DNA of 64,000 nucleotides from Adhaeribacter aquaticus DSM 16391 (GCF_000473365.1 NZ_KI421517.1:4006001-4070000); one strand, 5' to 3'. Positions 30,904 to 40,250 are shown, counted from the first letter of the stretch. Program-made: numbers and translations. Notes: generated by a model from the sequence alone, not told the origin.

Positions 30904-32049
30904 TTAGGGTAAGGTATCTGGTTCGGGACTTTTATCTTTTTCTTTTTCTGCCTCAATGGCTGGAATTTCTTCGGCGAAAATTAAACCATTTTTTGCTGCG
31001 TGTTCGGCGGCTTCCACTGTATTGTCAATTAACACCATCTCTACTTTATGCCCTTTTAATTCTTCCGAAACCTGTATTACTATTTTTTCCCGCTCAGGCA
31101 GTTGCACATCTCTTATATAAATGGCTAAAATGCGGGTGGGGTATTTTTTTACTACTTCCTGATATATAACAGGATCTTCCTGGCCACTGTCGCCGATTAA
31201 AACAAAGTTCAACTGGGGGTAAGTTATCAGAATATTTTCTATTTCCTTAAACTTGTGCCCCATGTGGTCACTTGTAAATAACTTGTTGCCTTCTAATCCA
31301 AAATCCCGGAGCAGGAGTGGCCCGGGAGGGATTTCATTAATATCCAAAAAATCATGCAGTAAATCATATAAATTCCAGGGGCTGCTGGAAACATAAAAGA
31401 AAGGATTGTTTCGTTTCCCGTTGCAACCCAGCTGTAATGATTTATAAAATGCCGAAACTCCCGCGAATGGTAATCGGGTAAAGGCATTTTTCAAAAATAC
31501 TTGCCCAGACATAGCTAAGAGGTCTGTTGCAGAAGTTTTGACTATGGTATCGTCTATGTCGCTTATAATGCCATATTCAGCATCCGGCGGGGGTACCAGA
31601 ATTTCCGCCCGAGCCTGTAAACCTTTTGGTATTTCCAGAGGAGCATCTACCAGTTCTACGACTACAAAATGCCATATTTCATCTAATTGTAAGGCCGTTT
31701 TAGGTTCCAGGTTAATGGTGAAATAACCTTCGTGATCGGTAGTGGTTTCATATTCTTCGTCCTGCAGGTAAATTTTAATCCGGGCATTTGGTATTTCATC
31801 ACTTTCGAAACGCCGGTACATGTTTAGCAAATTATGCAGTAACTTATCTTTATCGGATGCGGGTGTTAATCCTTTATCTGCCAGTACGCGACCTTTTATA
31901 TATAAACGTTCTGGGGTGCCGTAGCTCCGGTAGGGCACAATTTGTAATGGCTGGAACAAATTTAGCCTTCTCCGTAAATCAAATATTACGGTATCAATCT
32001 TTTCCTCTATTTGAGCAGCGTACGTGGTAAATGCTTTTTTTAAATCCAT
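30904..32049 (-). CDS. App1 family phosphatase (DUF2183)
   Basis: 381 residues. The catalytic core has YGIISDIDDTIVKTSATDL, a DxDxT-type HAD motif found in yeast App1 phosphatidate phosphatase. FYVSSSPWNLYDLLHDFL and NFVLIGDSGQEDP are further conserved segments. The N-terminal part (about 60-160) is beta-rich. The C-terminus is Glu/Lys-rich. It probably dephosphorylates a phospholipid; the substrate is not proven for bacterial members. Confidence 0.87.
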   Translation of the reverse strand: MDLKKAFTTYAAQIEEKIDTVIFDLRRRLNLFQPLQIVPYRSYGTPERLYIKGRVLADKGLTPASDKDKLLHNLLNMYRRFESDEIPNARIKIYLQDEEYETTTDHEGYFTINLEPKTALQLDEIWHFVVVELVDAPLEIPKGLQARAEILVPPPDAEYGIISDIDDTIVKTSATDLLAMSGQVFLKNAFTRLPFAGVSAFYKSLQLGCNGKRNNPFFYVSSSPWNLYDLLHDFLDINEIPPGPLLLRDFGLEGNKLFTSDHMGHKFKEIENILITYPQLNFVLIGDSGQEDPVIYQEVVKKYPTRILAIYIRDVQLPEREKIVIQVSEELKGHKVEMVLIDNTVEAAEHAAKNGLIFAEEIPAIEAEKEKDKSPEPDTLP

Positions 32050-32065
32050 TTTGCGATGAAATAAA

Positions 32066-32092
32066 AAATCCCAGATGTTTTATCTGGGATTT
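32066..32092 (-). terminator. Terminator of the second M48 gene
   Basis: An 11-bp perfect stem (aaatcccagat / atctgggattt), followed on the minus strand by a T run. Confidence 0.82.
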
Positions 32093-32113
32093 ACTATATT
32101 TTAAACCTTTCGG

Positions 32114-32944
32114 TTACTGATTTAAATTATTATTTAGTTCCTGGAAGCCATTGGAACCGGATGGCGTAGTTTTGCAGCCTTCTTGTTGAGCTTTGGCATT
32201 AATGGCCTGTACCCGGTTTCCTGGGTCAGGATGTGTACTTAAAAATTCAGGAGAACTGACGCCATCTTGCAGGGCTAAGGTTTTTTCAAAAAAGGCTGCT
32301 GCGCTATTACAAGCATAAAAATTGGTACCAGCTAAATATATTACCGAATTATCGTCGGCTTCTTTTTCGTACTCCCGGTTAAATTTTAAGCCTGCCAGGC
32401 CAGTTGCAATCTGTGCCAGGGTACCCGGGTTTTTTCCTAAAGCTACCGATAATAATAAAGCAACACCATATTGGGTTTGTAATTGTTTGGTAGTATGTCG
32501 TTTATCTGCATGGGCAATTTCATGTCCCAGCACACCGGCCAATTGATCTTCAGTGTCTAAAAATTTAATTAGCCCGGTAAATACATATATATGTCCACCG
32601 GGAGTGGCAAAAGCATTTAATGTTTTATCGTCATTAATAATTTTTACATCCCACGGAAATTCACTGTTGTAACTTACTTTGCCCGAGTTTAAAATTCGAT
32701 TTACTATCCGGTCCAGGTTTTGGTAAGCAATGGAATATTTAGGATTGTTTCTTTCAATCAGCTGTCCTTTTGCCCGATAGGTGGAATCTACTTCTGCGGC
32801 AACTTCTAGGCCTAATCTTATATCATCTTCAATGGAAAAAAGCAGGCGGTCTCCGTTTTTATCTTCCGTACAGGACACAGTTAAAGATAAAAACACCCCC
32901 ATAATAAAGAGGTAATAAACTGGTAAAGTAAATATTCTGATCAT
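32114..32944 (-). CDS. M48 family metalloprotease lipoprotein (second copy)
   Basis: 276 residues with a lipoprotein signal (LFIMGVFLSLTVSC, Cys about 25). The zinc motif is LGHEIAHADKRH, and the third ligand lies in EYEKEADDNSVIYL. LNAFATPGGHIYVFTGLI matches the first copy's segment. It is probably a periplasmic protease involved in outer-membrane quality control (BepA/YcaL-like, inference). It lies just upstream of App1 on the same strand, but the terminator between them separates the transcripts. Confidence 0.9.
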   Translation of the reverse strand: MIRIFTLPVYYLFIMGVFLSLTVSCTEDKNGDRLLFSIEDDIRLGLEVAAEVDSTYRAKGQLIERNNPKYSIAYQNLDRIVNRILNSGKVSYNSEFPWDVKIINDDKTLNAFATPGGHIYVFTGLIKFLDTEDQLAGVLGHEIAHADKRHTTKQLQTQYGVALLLSVALGKNPGTLAQIATGLAGLKFNREYEKEADDNSVIYLAGTNFYACNSAAAFFEKTLALQDGVSSPEFLSTHPDPGNRVQAINAKAQQEGCKTTPSGSNGFQELNNNLNQ

Positions 32945-33204
32945 AATGGTGAAAATGAATGCTGCAGCTTTCCATTAACTATAGAAAGCAAGGCTGTGTA
33001 ATAGGAGACAGCTTATATAATGTTTTCTGTTAATTGGAGTCCTGCATCAGTATTACGAAAAAGAGACAAGAATGATCAGGATTTTATATTTGGAAAAGAT
33101 TAATTAGTTGACCAGGAACAATATAAATTTTATTGAATATTACTTTTACCTTCTTATAACCTTTTGATACCTCTTCTGGTTAAATAGTAAATAAAATTTA
33201 GACA

Positions 33205-34281
33205 ATGGCTAATCCAGATGCTTTAGATATCCATGCTGTTTATGCAGATCCTGTTCAGTCGGCTTCAGTAGCTGGTTTGCGGTACTTACCTGATACAGGC
33301 AAAGGAATTAGCCGCAAACCAGCAGATAATGGATTTATTTTTTTTGATGCTAAAGGAGAAGAGGTTGCCGATGAAAAAACATTAGCACGCATTACTAAAT
33401 TAATTATCCCTCCGGCCTGGACAGATGTTTGGATTAGTCCATCACCGAATGGCCATATTCAGGCAACAGGGCGGGACCAAAAGGGGCGTAAACAGTACAT
33501 ATACCATCCAAAATGGCGGGATGCCCGCAGCCTGAATAAATTTGGTCGGATGATTGCCTTTGGGGCAAAACTACCGGAAATCAGAAAACAACTGGAAAAA
33601 GATTTAGCTATTAAAGAACTAAATAAACAGAAAATTACGGCCATTGTGGTAAATCTTTTAGACCACTCCCTTATCCGGATAGGTAATCGCTATTATGCTA
33701 AATCTAATAAATCTTATGGCTTAACCACTCTACGCGATAAGCATGTGACAATTGAAGGCCATAATGTCCGGTTCAGTTTTGTAGGAAAAAAAGGAGTAGA
33801 GCACGAAATTGATATTAAAGACCGGCGACTAGCTACATTAGTTAAAAAATGCAAGGATATTCCAGGTTATGATTTGTTTCAGTACTTTGACGAAGAAGGT
33901 AACCGACATACCCTGGAGTCAGGGGATGTAAATGAATACATCCAGGAAATTAGCCAGGCAGATTTTACGGCTAAAGATTTTCGAACCTGGGGCGGTACCG
34001 TGTTAATGGTGCAATGCCTGGAACAGCTAATTGATGAAAAACCTGAGCTGGAAAAAGATAAAACGGTTAAAGAAGCGTTTAAAACGGTGGCAAAAGGCTT
34101 AGGAAATACCCCATCTGTTTGCAGTAAATACTATGTGCATCCGCAAGTGCTGGATATATTTAAAGAAGATAAATTATTTGACTACCTGAAGAAACATGAT
34201 GCTACTACCAAAGATAATACTTACCTGACACCTACCGAAACTATGGTTTTAGATATGTTAAAATCAGTAGCCAAGGCTTAA
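33205..34281 (+). CDS. DNA topoisomerase IB
   Basis: A type IB topoisomerase of the poxvirus/bacterial kind, 358 residues. It relaxes supercoils through a 3'-phosphotyrosine. Seen: GFIFFDAKGEEV, IPPAWTDVWISPSPNGHIQATGRDQKGRKQY with the catalytic Arg region, RIGNRYYAKSNKSYGLTTLR, DFRTWGGTV, and the active Tyr in SVCSKYYVHPQVL. It is monocistronic; the 260-bp upstream spacer (32945-33204) shows no gene. Confidence 0.94.
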   Translation: MANPDALDIHAVYADPVQSASVAGLRYLPDTGKGISRKPADNGFIFFDAKGEEVADEKTLARITKLIIPPAWTDVWISPSPNGHIQATGRDQKGRKQYIYHPKWRDARSLNKFGRMIAFGAKLPEIRKQLEKDLAIKELNKQKITAIVVNLLDHSLIRIGNRYYAKSNKSYGLTTLRDKHVTIEGHNVRFSFVGKKGVEHEIDIKDRRLATLVKKCKDIPGYDLFQYFDEEGNRHTLESGDVNEYIQEISQADFTAKDFRTWGGTVLMVQCLEQLIDEKPELEKDKTVKEAFKTVAKGLGNTPSVCSKYYVHPQVLDIFKEDKLFDYLKKHDATTKDNTYLTPTETMVLDMLKSVAKA

Positions 34282-34319
34282 CTAGTTATTTTAATGACTT
34301 TTAAGTATTTGCCAGCATC

Positions 34320-34346
34320 GGAAGATTAGCTTAAAGCTAATCTTCC
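34320..34346 (+). terminator. Hairpin after topoisomerase IB
   Basis: A 12-bp perfect stem (ggaagattagct / agctaatcttcc) with a 3-nt loop. There is no T run on the plus strand, so termination is uncertain. Confidence 0.45.
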
Positions 34347-34518
34347 AAAAAGCCAGTTTTTAGGAATCCTTTCAATTTCTGTTTAATTTTGCCTGTCAAC
34401 AGAAACAATATCATCTTGACTCCACCTTGAGTACCATTTATCACCTCCCTTAACCTTTTATTCCAGCCTCAGGTTTGGTACCTAAATTTTATTGTCTATC
34501 TCTTTCATTTTTATCAGG

Positions 34519-36057
34519 ATGAAATATTATTTGCATTTGTTTGATTTTAGTCAAAAAATAAATTTTAAAGTTGAAATATTAGCGGGATTAACGGTGGCCA
34601 TGACCATGATGCCCGAGTCTTTATCTTTTGCTATTTTAGCCGGGTTTCCGCCTTTAGCCGGTTTATATGCTGCTTTTATTATGGGATTGGTTACTTCCCT
34701 ATTTGGAGGCAGACCGGGTTTAATTTCGGGTGGGGCAGGAGCAACGGCAGTAGTCCTGATTGCTTTAATGCAATCCCATGGATTGGAATATGTCTTTGCG
34801 GCCGTAGCCCTGGCTGGTGTTCTCCAAATTTTAGTTGGTATTTTCCGGTTAGGTAAATTTATCAGGTTGGTGCCCCAACCCGTTATGTATGGTTTTGTTA
34901 ATGGTTTAGCGGTTATAATTTTTATGGCCCAATTAGAACAATTTAAAACCGTGGTAAACGGTGAAGTAAATTGGCTGACAGGTACACCACTTTGGATAAT
35001 GCTGGGCCTGGTATTATTAACCATTGCCATTGTAATAGGATTTCCCAAAGTAACTAAAGCAATCCCAAGTTCCCTGGTGGCCATTATTGCCGTTTATAGT
35101 GTAGTGCTGGTTTTAAATATCGATACGAGAACTGTTCGAGATATTGCTTCTGTTGGTGGTGCACTGCCTCCTTTCAACATTCCCTCGGTTCCTTTTACCT
35201 TACAAACCCTGCAGGTTATTTTTCCTTATGCCTTAATTATGGCGGGAGTCGGGCTTACAGAAGGATTATTAACCTTAAACCTGGTAGATGAAATAACTGG
35301 CACCCGTGGACAGGGAAATAAGGAATGCGTTGCCCAGGGGAGTGCCAATATTTTAAACGGATTTTTCTTCGGTATGGGCGGATGCCCCATGATTGCTCAA
35401 ACCCTGGTTAATCTTTCGGCAGGGGCCAGAACCAGGTTATCCGGCATAGTTGCCGCCCTTACTATTTTAGTTATTATTCTGGTTGGGGCTCCGGTTATTG
35501 AAGGTTTGCCCATGGCTGCTCTAACCGGAGTAATGATAATGGTAGCAGTTGGTACTTTTGAATGGATGAGTTTACGCATTATTAATAAAATGCCGCGGCA
35601 GGATATTTTTGTAGGCATGCTGGTGGCGGTGATTACCATTTGGCTACATAACCTGGCTTTAGCTGTTTTAATTGGCGTTATAATTTCAGCCTTGGTATTT
35701 GCCTGGGAAAGTGCTAAACGTATTAGGGCCAGAAAATATACAGATGATAAAGGAATAAAACATTATGAAATATTTGGACCTTTATTCTTTGGTTCTGTAA
35801 CAGCTTTTAATGAAAAATTCGATGTTTTGAATGATCCGGAAGAAGTAATAATTGATTTTAAGGAAAGCCGGGTGGCCGATATGTCCGGGATTGAAGCTTT
35901 AAATAAACTTACCGAACGTTATCATAAGGCTAGTAAAAAATTACATCTACGGCATTTAAGTCCTGATTGCCGGGTATTATTAAATAATGCTAAAGGAGTA
36001 ATTGATGTAAACATATTGGAAGATCCTACCTATCCGGTAGTAACAGATGCTATTTAA
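34519..36057 (+). CDS. SulP family anion transporter with STAS domain
   Basis: An inner-membrane SLC26/SulP transporter (sulfate, bicarbonate or another anion), 512 residues from the ATG at 34519 (MKYYLHLFDF); an in-frame TTG upstream is not needed. Residues about 15-390 hold 12 or more membrane segments, including TVAMTMMPESLSFAILAGFP and MGGCPMIAQTLVNLSAGARTR. Residues about 400-512 are the STAS domain (FFGSVTAFNEKF, VIIDFKESRVADMSGIEAL). The ion is not predictable. Confidence 0.93.
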   Translation: MKYYLHLFDFSQKINFKVEILAGLTVAMTMMPESLSFAILAGFPPLAGLYAAFIMGLVTSLFGGRPGLISGGAGATAVVLIALMQSHGLEYVFAAVALAGVLQILVGIFRLGKFIRLVPQPVMYGFVNGLAVIIFMAQLEQFKTVVNGEVNWLTGTPLWIMLGLVLLTIAIVIGFPKVTKAIPSSLVAIIAVYSVVLVLNIDTRTVRDIASVGGALPPFNIPSVPFTLQTLQVIFPYALIMAGVGLTEGLLTLNLVDEITGTRGQGNKECVAQGSANILNGFFFGMGGCPMIAQTLVNLSAGARTRLSGIVAALTILVIILVGAPVIEGLPMAALTGVMIMVAVGTFEWMSLRIINKMPRQDIFVGMLVAVITIWLHNLALAVLIGVIISALVFAWESAKRIRARKYTDDKGIKHYEIFGPLFFGSVTAFNEKFDVLNDPEEVIIDFKESRVADMSGIEALNKLTERYHKASKKLHLRHLSPDCRVLLNNAKGVIDVNILEDPTYPVVTDAI

Positions 36058-36060
36058 ACT

Positions 36061-36107
36061 GATTAACCCAAAACACCACTTTATCTAAGTGGTGTTTTGG
36101 GTTAATC
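36061..36107. repeat. 20-bp perfect inverted repeat
   Basis: gattaacccaaaacaccact and its exact complement flank a 7-nt loop (ttatcta). It starts 3 bp after the SulP stop and lies before the convergent LLM gene. It probably ends both transcripts even though neither strand has a good T run. Confidence 0.7.
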
Positions 36108-36130
36108 GGTTAGGTTAAGCTATTAATGTT

Positions 36131-37129
36131 TTATTTGTTTAGAGTAAAAGCGTTAGCCAATAATTCGAAGGACCTTTTTCGCTCTTCAAAATTAGCCATA
36201 GTGGTAACTACTATTTCATTTATTCCAAAATTCTGGGCTAACTTTTCTAATTCGGATTTTACAATTTCAGGCGTGCCCGATATTACCCTAGAGGCATTAG
36301 CTTTTATGCGCAATAATTCATAATCTGAAAACACATAATCCTGAATGTCTTCATACGTACTTAAAGAAGAATAATTCCCTCGTTCCATTTGGATAAACCG
36401 GTAGTCCAATACCTTACGCATTTGAAAGGCTTTTTGAGCGGTGTCAGCACACAACACAATAACTGATAAAATGGTGTGTGGTTCCGGAAATTGTGAGGTT
36501 GGTTTAAAATTTTTGTGATAATCCAGAACTACCTGGGGAGTAACATCACCATTGATAAATTTGGCTACGGCTAACCCCATTCCATATTTAGCAGCTATTT
36601 TGCTGCTTCCGCCACTAGAGCTAAGCATCCATTGGCTAGGAGTGGTACTGATTTGTGGAATAGCTACTATTCTACCGTTTTCAGTACTAGCGGTGTCAGA
36701 AAAAAATAATTGTAAATAATCTAATTGCTGCCTATAACTATTTTCACTGAAGTCGTTGGATGGGTTAAGTAAGTAAGCGGTTGTCCGGTCGCCGCCAGGG
36801 GCCCTGCCAATGCCCATATCTATCCGCCCCGGAAATAAAGCTTCTAAGAGCCGGAAGTTTTCTGCCATTTTTAAGGCACTATGGTTGGGCAGCATTATAC
36901 CTCCGGATCCTATTCTTATGCGTTCGGTGGCATCGGCTAGTTTAACCATCAGAATTTCTGGTGCCGAACCAGCAATAGCTGTCATGTTATGATGCTCAGA
37001 AACCCAAAATCGGGTATAACTCAACTGGTCTGCCAGCCGGGCCATCTCTACTGTTTGAGCCAGCGCCTGGCTGGCGGTAATGCCCTTCGCTACCAACGAC
37101 TGATCTAATATACTTAGTTTTAAACGCAT
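36131..37129 (-). CDS. LLM class flavin-dependent oxidoreductase (second copy)
   Basis: 332 residues of the same single-component luciferase-like family as the gene at 2116 (FWVSEHHNMTAIAGSAPEI, IGSGGIMLPNHSAL, RIDMGIGRAPGGDR). Cytosolic FMN enzyme of unknown substrate. It lies near an aldo/keto reductase and an old yellow enzyme on the same strand, so the three form a reductase group, although terminators separate some of the transcripts. Confidence 0.9.
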   Translation of the reverse strand: MRLKLSILDQSLVAKGITASQALAQTVEMARLADQLSYTRFWVSEHHNMTAIAGSAPEILMVKLADATERIRIGSGGIMLPNHSALKMAENFRLLEALFPGRIDMGIGRAPGGDRTTAYLLNPSNDFSENSYRQQLDYLQLFFSDTASTENGRIVAIPQISTTPSQWMLSSSGGSSKIAAKYGMGLAVAKFINGDVTPQVVLDYHKNFKPTSQFPEPHTILSVIVLCADTAQKAFQMRKVLDYRFIQMERGNYSSLSTYEDIQDYVFSDYELLRIKANASRVISGTPEIVKSELEKLAQNFGINEIVVTTMANFEERKRSFELLANAFTLNK

Positions 37130-37250
37130 TCCTTCCGGGAAATATAAAAGTTATATGGGTGCACCTTGTATAAGAAATAAGATCCATACCACCTGAATTA
37201 CTTAATTACAAGCTTTGATTAATTTTATGGCTTAGTAACTTAATACAAAA

Positions 37251-37284
37251 AAAGAGCAGGTAAAATAATTCTCCTGCTTTTTTC
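37251..37284 (-). terminator. Terminator of the aldo/keto reductase gene
   Basis: Stem built on agcagg / cctgct extended by A-T pairs; the minus strand ends in a run of seven T. Confidence 0.7.
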
Positions 37285-37297
37285 CTTTTCTTTAAAA

Positions 37298-38305
37298 TTA
37301 TGCTTGGTTAACCGGAGCTAAGCTAAATCTGTCAGCGGCTTCAGTTACAGCATTTAATTCTTCCGTAGTTAAAGTAAATGCAAAGGCTTTGGCATTGTCA
37401 GTTACTTGTTGTTCATCCCGGGCACCTACCAAAACACACGCTACACCAGGCCGGTTCATGGTCCAGTTAATAACTAACTGACCTAAGGTTGCATCATGTT
37501 TTTCGGCTATGGGTTTTATTTCTTCCAGTAAGGTATGGGTCCGGCGGATATTCTCATCTGTATAATATAAATTGCCTTCCCGGGTATCGCCTTCATTAAA
37601 TTTATGACCAGGTTTAATTTTACCGGTAAGTAAACCTCGTTGTAATGGGCTATAAGGAATTATTCCGAGTCCTTTTTCAATAGCTTGCGGCACCACATCT
37701 TTTTCTATTCCACGATTAATCATAGAATACGGAACCTGGTTTGAAGCTAATTGTATAGTAGCTAAAGCTTCTGCAACCTGAGCGGTATTATAATTACATA
37801 CACCTGCTGCTCTTACTTTTCCTTGCTCTATCAGGCGTTGTACGGCCTCAAAAGTTTCATGGATAGGAGTAGAGGCATCAGGCCAGTGAATCTGGTAAAG
37901 ATCAATGTAATCAGTCTTCAGCCGACGTAAACTGACTTCGCATTCCTGCATTATTTTTTCTTTGGAGGCCCATTTAAACATCCGGAAAGGTTTTCCGTCA
38001 TTATCTACGGAGTCAAAAAAGTATTCGCCTTGCTCGGTTTCCCAGTTCATGCCAAACTTGGTTAAGATTTGGTACTTATCGCGCGATACGCCTTCCATTG
38101 CTTTTCCCACTAATTCTTCGCTTCTGCCAAATCCATAAACAGGTGCGGTATCAATGGTGGTAATACCGGCATCAAAAGCTGCTTTTATGGCACTGATTGC
38201 GGCTTGTTCTTCAGCACCGCCCCACATCCAGCCCCCAATAGCCCAAGCTCCAAAGGCCATAGGTGTAACCATTACATCTGAGTTACCTAGTTTTCTTAAT
38301 TCCAT
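37298..38305 (-). CDS. Aldo/keto reductase
   Basis: 335 residues, cytosolic (no leader), of the YhdN/IolS-like AKR11-13 type. The catalytic tetrad is in TIDTAPVYGFGRSEELVGKAM (Asp, Tyr), ILTKFGMNW (Lys) and LYQIHWPD (His); GLGIIPYSPLQRGLLTGK and VLVGARDEQQVTDNAKAF bind NADPH. Substrate unknown. It is a more distant relative of the exported copies at 6.7-9.6 kb. Confidence 0.93.
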   Translation of the reverse strand: MELRKLGNSDVMVTPMAFGAWAIGGWMWGGAEEQAAISAIKAAFDAGITTIDTAPVYGFGRSEELVGKAMEGVSRDKYQILTKFGMNWETEQGEYFFDSVDNDGKPFRMFKWASKEKIMQECEVSLRRLKTDYIDLYQIHWPDASTPIHETFEAVQRLIEQGKVRAAGVCNYNTAQVAEALATIQLASNQVPYSMINRGIEKDVVPQAIEKGLGIIPYSPLQRGLLTGKIKPGHKFNEGDTREGNLYYTDENIRRTHTLLEEIKPIAEKHDATLGQLVINWTMNRPGVACVLVGARDEQQVTDNAKAFAFTLTTEELNAVTEAADRFSLAPVNQA

Positions 38306-38465
38306 AGTTTTTGGTTTATATTTTTAAAATAAAATAGTAAAAATTGAGGTCCACAATAATTGAATTTGATTTACGTAACGGGTTTTCTGGTACTAAAATA
38401 AATTAAATCCAAAATGCTTTAAAAAATTATTTAATTAATAATGGACAGTACCTGTAAAAGTAAAA

Positions 38466-38498
38466 ACCAGGACGAACTGGCTAAAGATTCGTCCTGGT
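38466..38498 (-). terminator. Terminator of the old yellow enzyme gene
   Basis: An 11-bp perfect stem (accaggacgaa / ttcgtcctggt), followed on the minus strand by ttttta. Confidence 0.83.
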
Positions 38499-38516
38499 AA
38501 AGGAAAACAGGTAAAA

Positions 38517-39626
38517 TTAAACGGCTATTGTAACTTCGGCCAACGCAGGGTAATCAATATATCCCTTTATATCGCTGGTATAGAAGGTAGCCGGATCAGG
38601 CGTGTTTAAATCAGTTTCCTGCTCAAAACGCTGAACTAAATCAGGGTTGGCGATAAACGGTACGCCATAGGCAACCAAATCAGCCAAACCATCGGCAATT
38701 ACCTGGTTGCCAGTTTCCCGGGTAAAGCCTTTGTTAATCATTAAAGTACCCTGGTAAAGGGGGCGAAAATGTTTAGCTATTTCTTTTACCGCAAATGGTA
38801 CCTTGTCTACTGGCGTAAATGGTTCTGATAAATGCAGGTAAGCCAGGTTGTAATCGTTTAGGCGTTTTACAATGTGTTCAAATGTTGGAATCGTTTCTTC
38901 GTCTACAAAAATGCCAAACATACCGTGTAAAGATGGATTTAATCGAACTCCTACCCGGTTTAAATCTATTACTTCCTTCACCGCATCCAACACTTCAAAT
39001 AAAAAGCGAGTGCGGTTCTCTATAGATCCTCCGTATTCATCTGTGCGCTGGTTGGAACATGTATTAAAAAACTGATGGAATAAATACCCGTTCGAAGCAT
39101 GTATTTCAATCCCATCAAAACCAGCTTTTACAGCATTGGCTGCCGCATTTTTAAAGTCCTGAACAATGGCTTTGATTTCTGCTGTTTCTAATGCCCGTGG
39201 CGTAACGGTTTCTTTAAAGCCTTCGGCTGTAAATACTTTATCATTAGGGTTTATGGCAGAAGGACCTACTGGTAGATCTCCGTTATGAAAATCAGGATGT
39301 GAAATCCGGCCTACGTGCCAGATTTGAGCAAAAATTTTCCCTTCTTTATTGTGTACAGCCTGAGTTACTTTTTGCCAGCCAGCTACCTGCGCTTCTGAGT
39401 AGATACCAGGAATGTTGATGTAGCCAACACCCTGGGGGCTGACAGGAGTGCCTTCTGAAATAATTAATCCGGCACTGGCTCTTTGGGAATAATAGGTTAC
39501 TTGTAAGTCACCGGCAGCAGTTTCTGGATTTACTGCACGGCTACGAGTCATAGGAGCCATAACAATTCGGTTCTTTAGTAGTATGGACCCTAACTGAAAG
39601 CTTTTTAATAATGGTTGATTTTTCAT
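38517..39626 (-). CDS. Old yellow enzyme-family alkene reductase
   Basis: FMN enzyme that reduces activated C=C bonds (NemA/OYE type), 369 residues, cytosolic. Seen: RIVMAPMTRSRA, AQIWHVGRISHPDF, GFDGIEIHASNGYLFHQFF, YGGSIENRTRFLFEV and FIANPDLVQRF. Such enzymes deal with reactive electrophiles such as enals, quinones or N-ethylmaleimide. The MarR gene lies 58 bp upstream on the same strand, and the gap carries two TGTAnnTACA boxes. Repression relieved by electrophiles is inferred by analogy with NemR-type systems. Confidence 0.94.
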   Translation of the reverse strand: MKNQPLLKSFQLGSILLKNRIVMAPMTRSRAVNPETAAGDLQVTYYSQRASAGLIISEGTPVSPQGVGYINIPGIYSEAQVAGWQKVTQAVHNKEGKIFAQIWHVGRISHPDFHNGDLPVGPSAINPNDKVFTAEGFKETVTPRALETAEIKAIVQDFKNAAANAVKAGFDGIEIHASNGYLFHQFFNTCSNQRTDEYGGSIENRTRFLFEVLDAVKEVIDLNRVGVRLNPSLHGMFGIFVDEETIPTFEHIVKRLNDYNLAYLHLSEPFTPVDKVPFAVKEIAKHFRPLYQGTLMINKGFTRETGNQVIADGLADLVAYGVPFIANPDLVQRFEQETDLNTPDPATFYTSDIKGYIDYPALAEVTIAV

Positions 39627-39640
39627 ATTTATTATAAAAA

Positions 39641-39668
39641 TGTATGTACAAAACTTGTATATACAAGT
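39641..39668. promoter_or_regulatory. Tandem operator sites before the old yellow enzyme
   Basis: Two boxes of the form TGTAnnTACA: tgtatgtaca at 39641-39650 and the core of the perfect 16-bp palindrome acttgtatatacaagt at 39653-39668 (core start 39656). The core starts are 15 bp apart. The same pair with the same spacing occurs before marR. They are likely sites for the MarR protein. Confidence 0.7.
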
Positions 39669-39684
39669 ATTAAGGTAAAAAAAT

Positions 39685-40134
39685 TTATTCTCTAAGTTTA
39701 TCCAGCAGATTACCTAATAAGGTAGCTTCTTCAGGGGTAAGGTTTTGGTAGCGGGTTTCTATAGCATTAATTATGGGGGCGGTTTTTTCTAGTAAATCTA
39801 AACCAGCCTGAGTAATTAAAATATCTACCTTGCGGCGATTAGAAACACAAACACAGCGGTCTACTAATCCTTTTTCAATTAATTTATCAACTAACCGCGT
39901 AGCATTACTTTCCCTATCTAACATACGGTCCTGTATTAACCCTAGGGTGCAGGGGTTAGGATATTGGCCTTTTAAAATGCTTAAAACATTGTGTTGTTGC
40001 AGAGAAAGATCAAAAGCACGCAGCTGACAAGACAAATCCTTTTGAATCCAGTTGCCGGTAAACATCACGTTCACAGCCATCCGGTGGTAAGGGGTCTTAA
40101 AATTTTGCTGTTTAATCTCTTCTTCCAGTTTCAT
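39685..40134 (-). CDS. MarR family transcriptional regulator
   Basis: 149 residues, a winged-helix dimer. Seen: the helical dimerisation start, then LSLQQHNVLSILKGQYPNPC, DRMLDRESNATRLVDKLIEKG (recognition helix) and the wing DRCVCVSNRRKVDILIT. Two Cys (PNPC, DRCVC) might sense electrophiles (inference). It is the first gene before the old yellow enzyme, and its own upstream region carries two TGTAnnTACA boxes, so autorepression is likely. Confidence 0.92.
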   Translation of the reverse strand: MKLEEEIKQQNFKTPYHRMAVNVMFTGNWIQKDLSCQLRAFDLSLQQHNVLSILKGQYPNPCTLGLIQDRMLDRESNATRLVDKLIEKGLVDRCVCVSNRRKVDILITQAGLDLLEKTAPIINAIETRYQNLTPEEATLLGNLLDKLRE

Positions 40135-40150
40135 AATGCTAAATGCTACG

Positions 40151-40158
40151 CAAAGGTA
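40151..40158 (-). promoter_or_regulatory. Candidate -7 element for marR
   Basis: On the minus strand TACCTTTG matches TAnnTTTG and lies about 17 bp before the ATG of marR. The operator pair at 40171-40197 overlaps the expected spacer/-33 zone, where a repressor would block RNA polymerase. Confidence 0.5.
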
Positions 40159-40170
40159 GAAATTTATTCC

Positions 40171-40197
40171 TGTATATACATCTATTGTAGGTACAAT
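40171..40197. promoter_or_regulatory. Tandem operator sites before marR
   Basis: tgtatataca at 40171-40180 and attgtaggtacaat at 40184-40197 (core tgtaggtaca starting at 40186). Both fit TGTAnnTACA, and the core starts are 15 bp apart, exactly as before the old yellow enzyme gene. Confidence 0.7.
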
Positions 40198-40250
40198 GTT
40201 TTACTATTGTTTTATATTTTATTAAAACCAATACGTTTTTTAAAGGTGAA

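Noticed and set aside
34551-35084. 177-codon open frame antisense to the SulP gene
   Set aside because: It mirrors a membrane-protein gene; its composition (many Ile, Thr, Pro) and lack of motifs fit a shadow frame.
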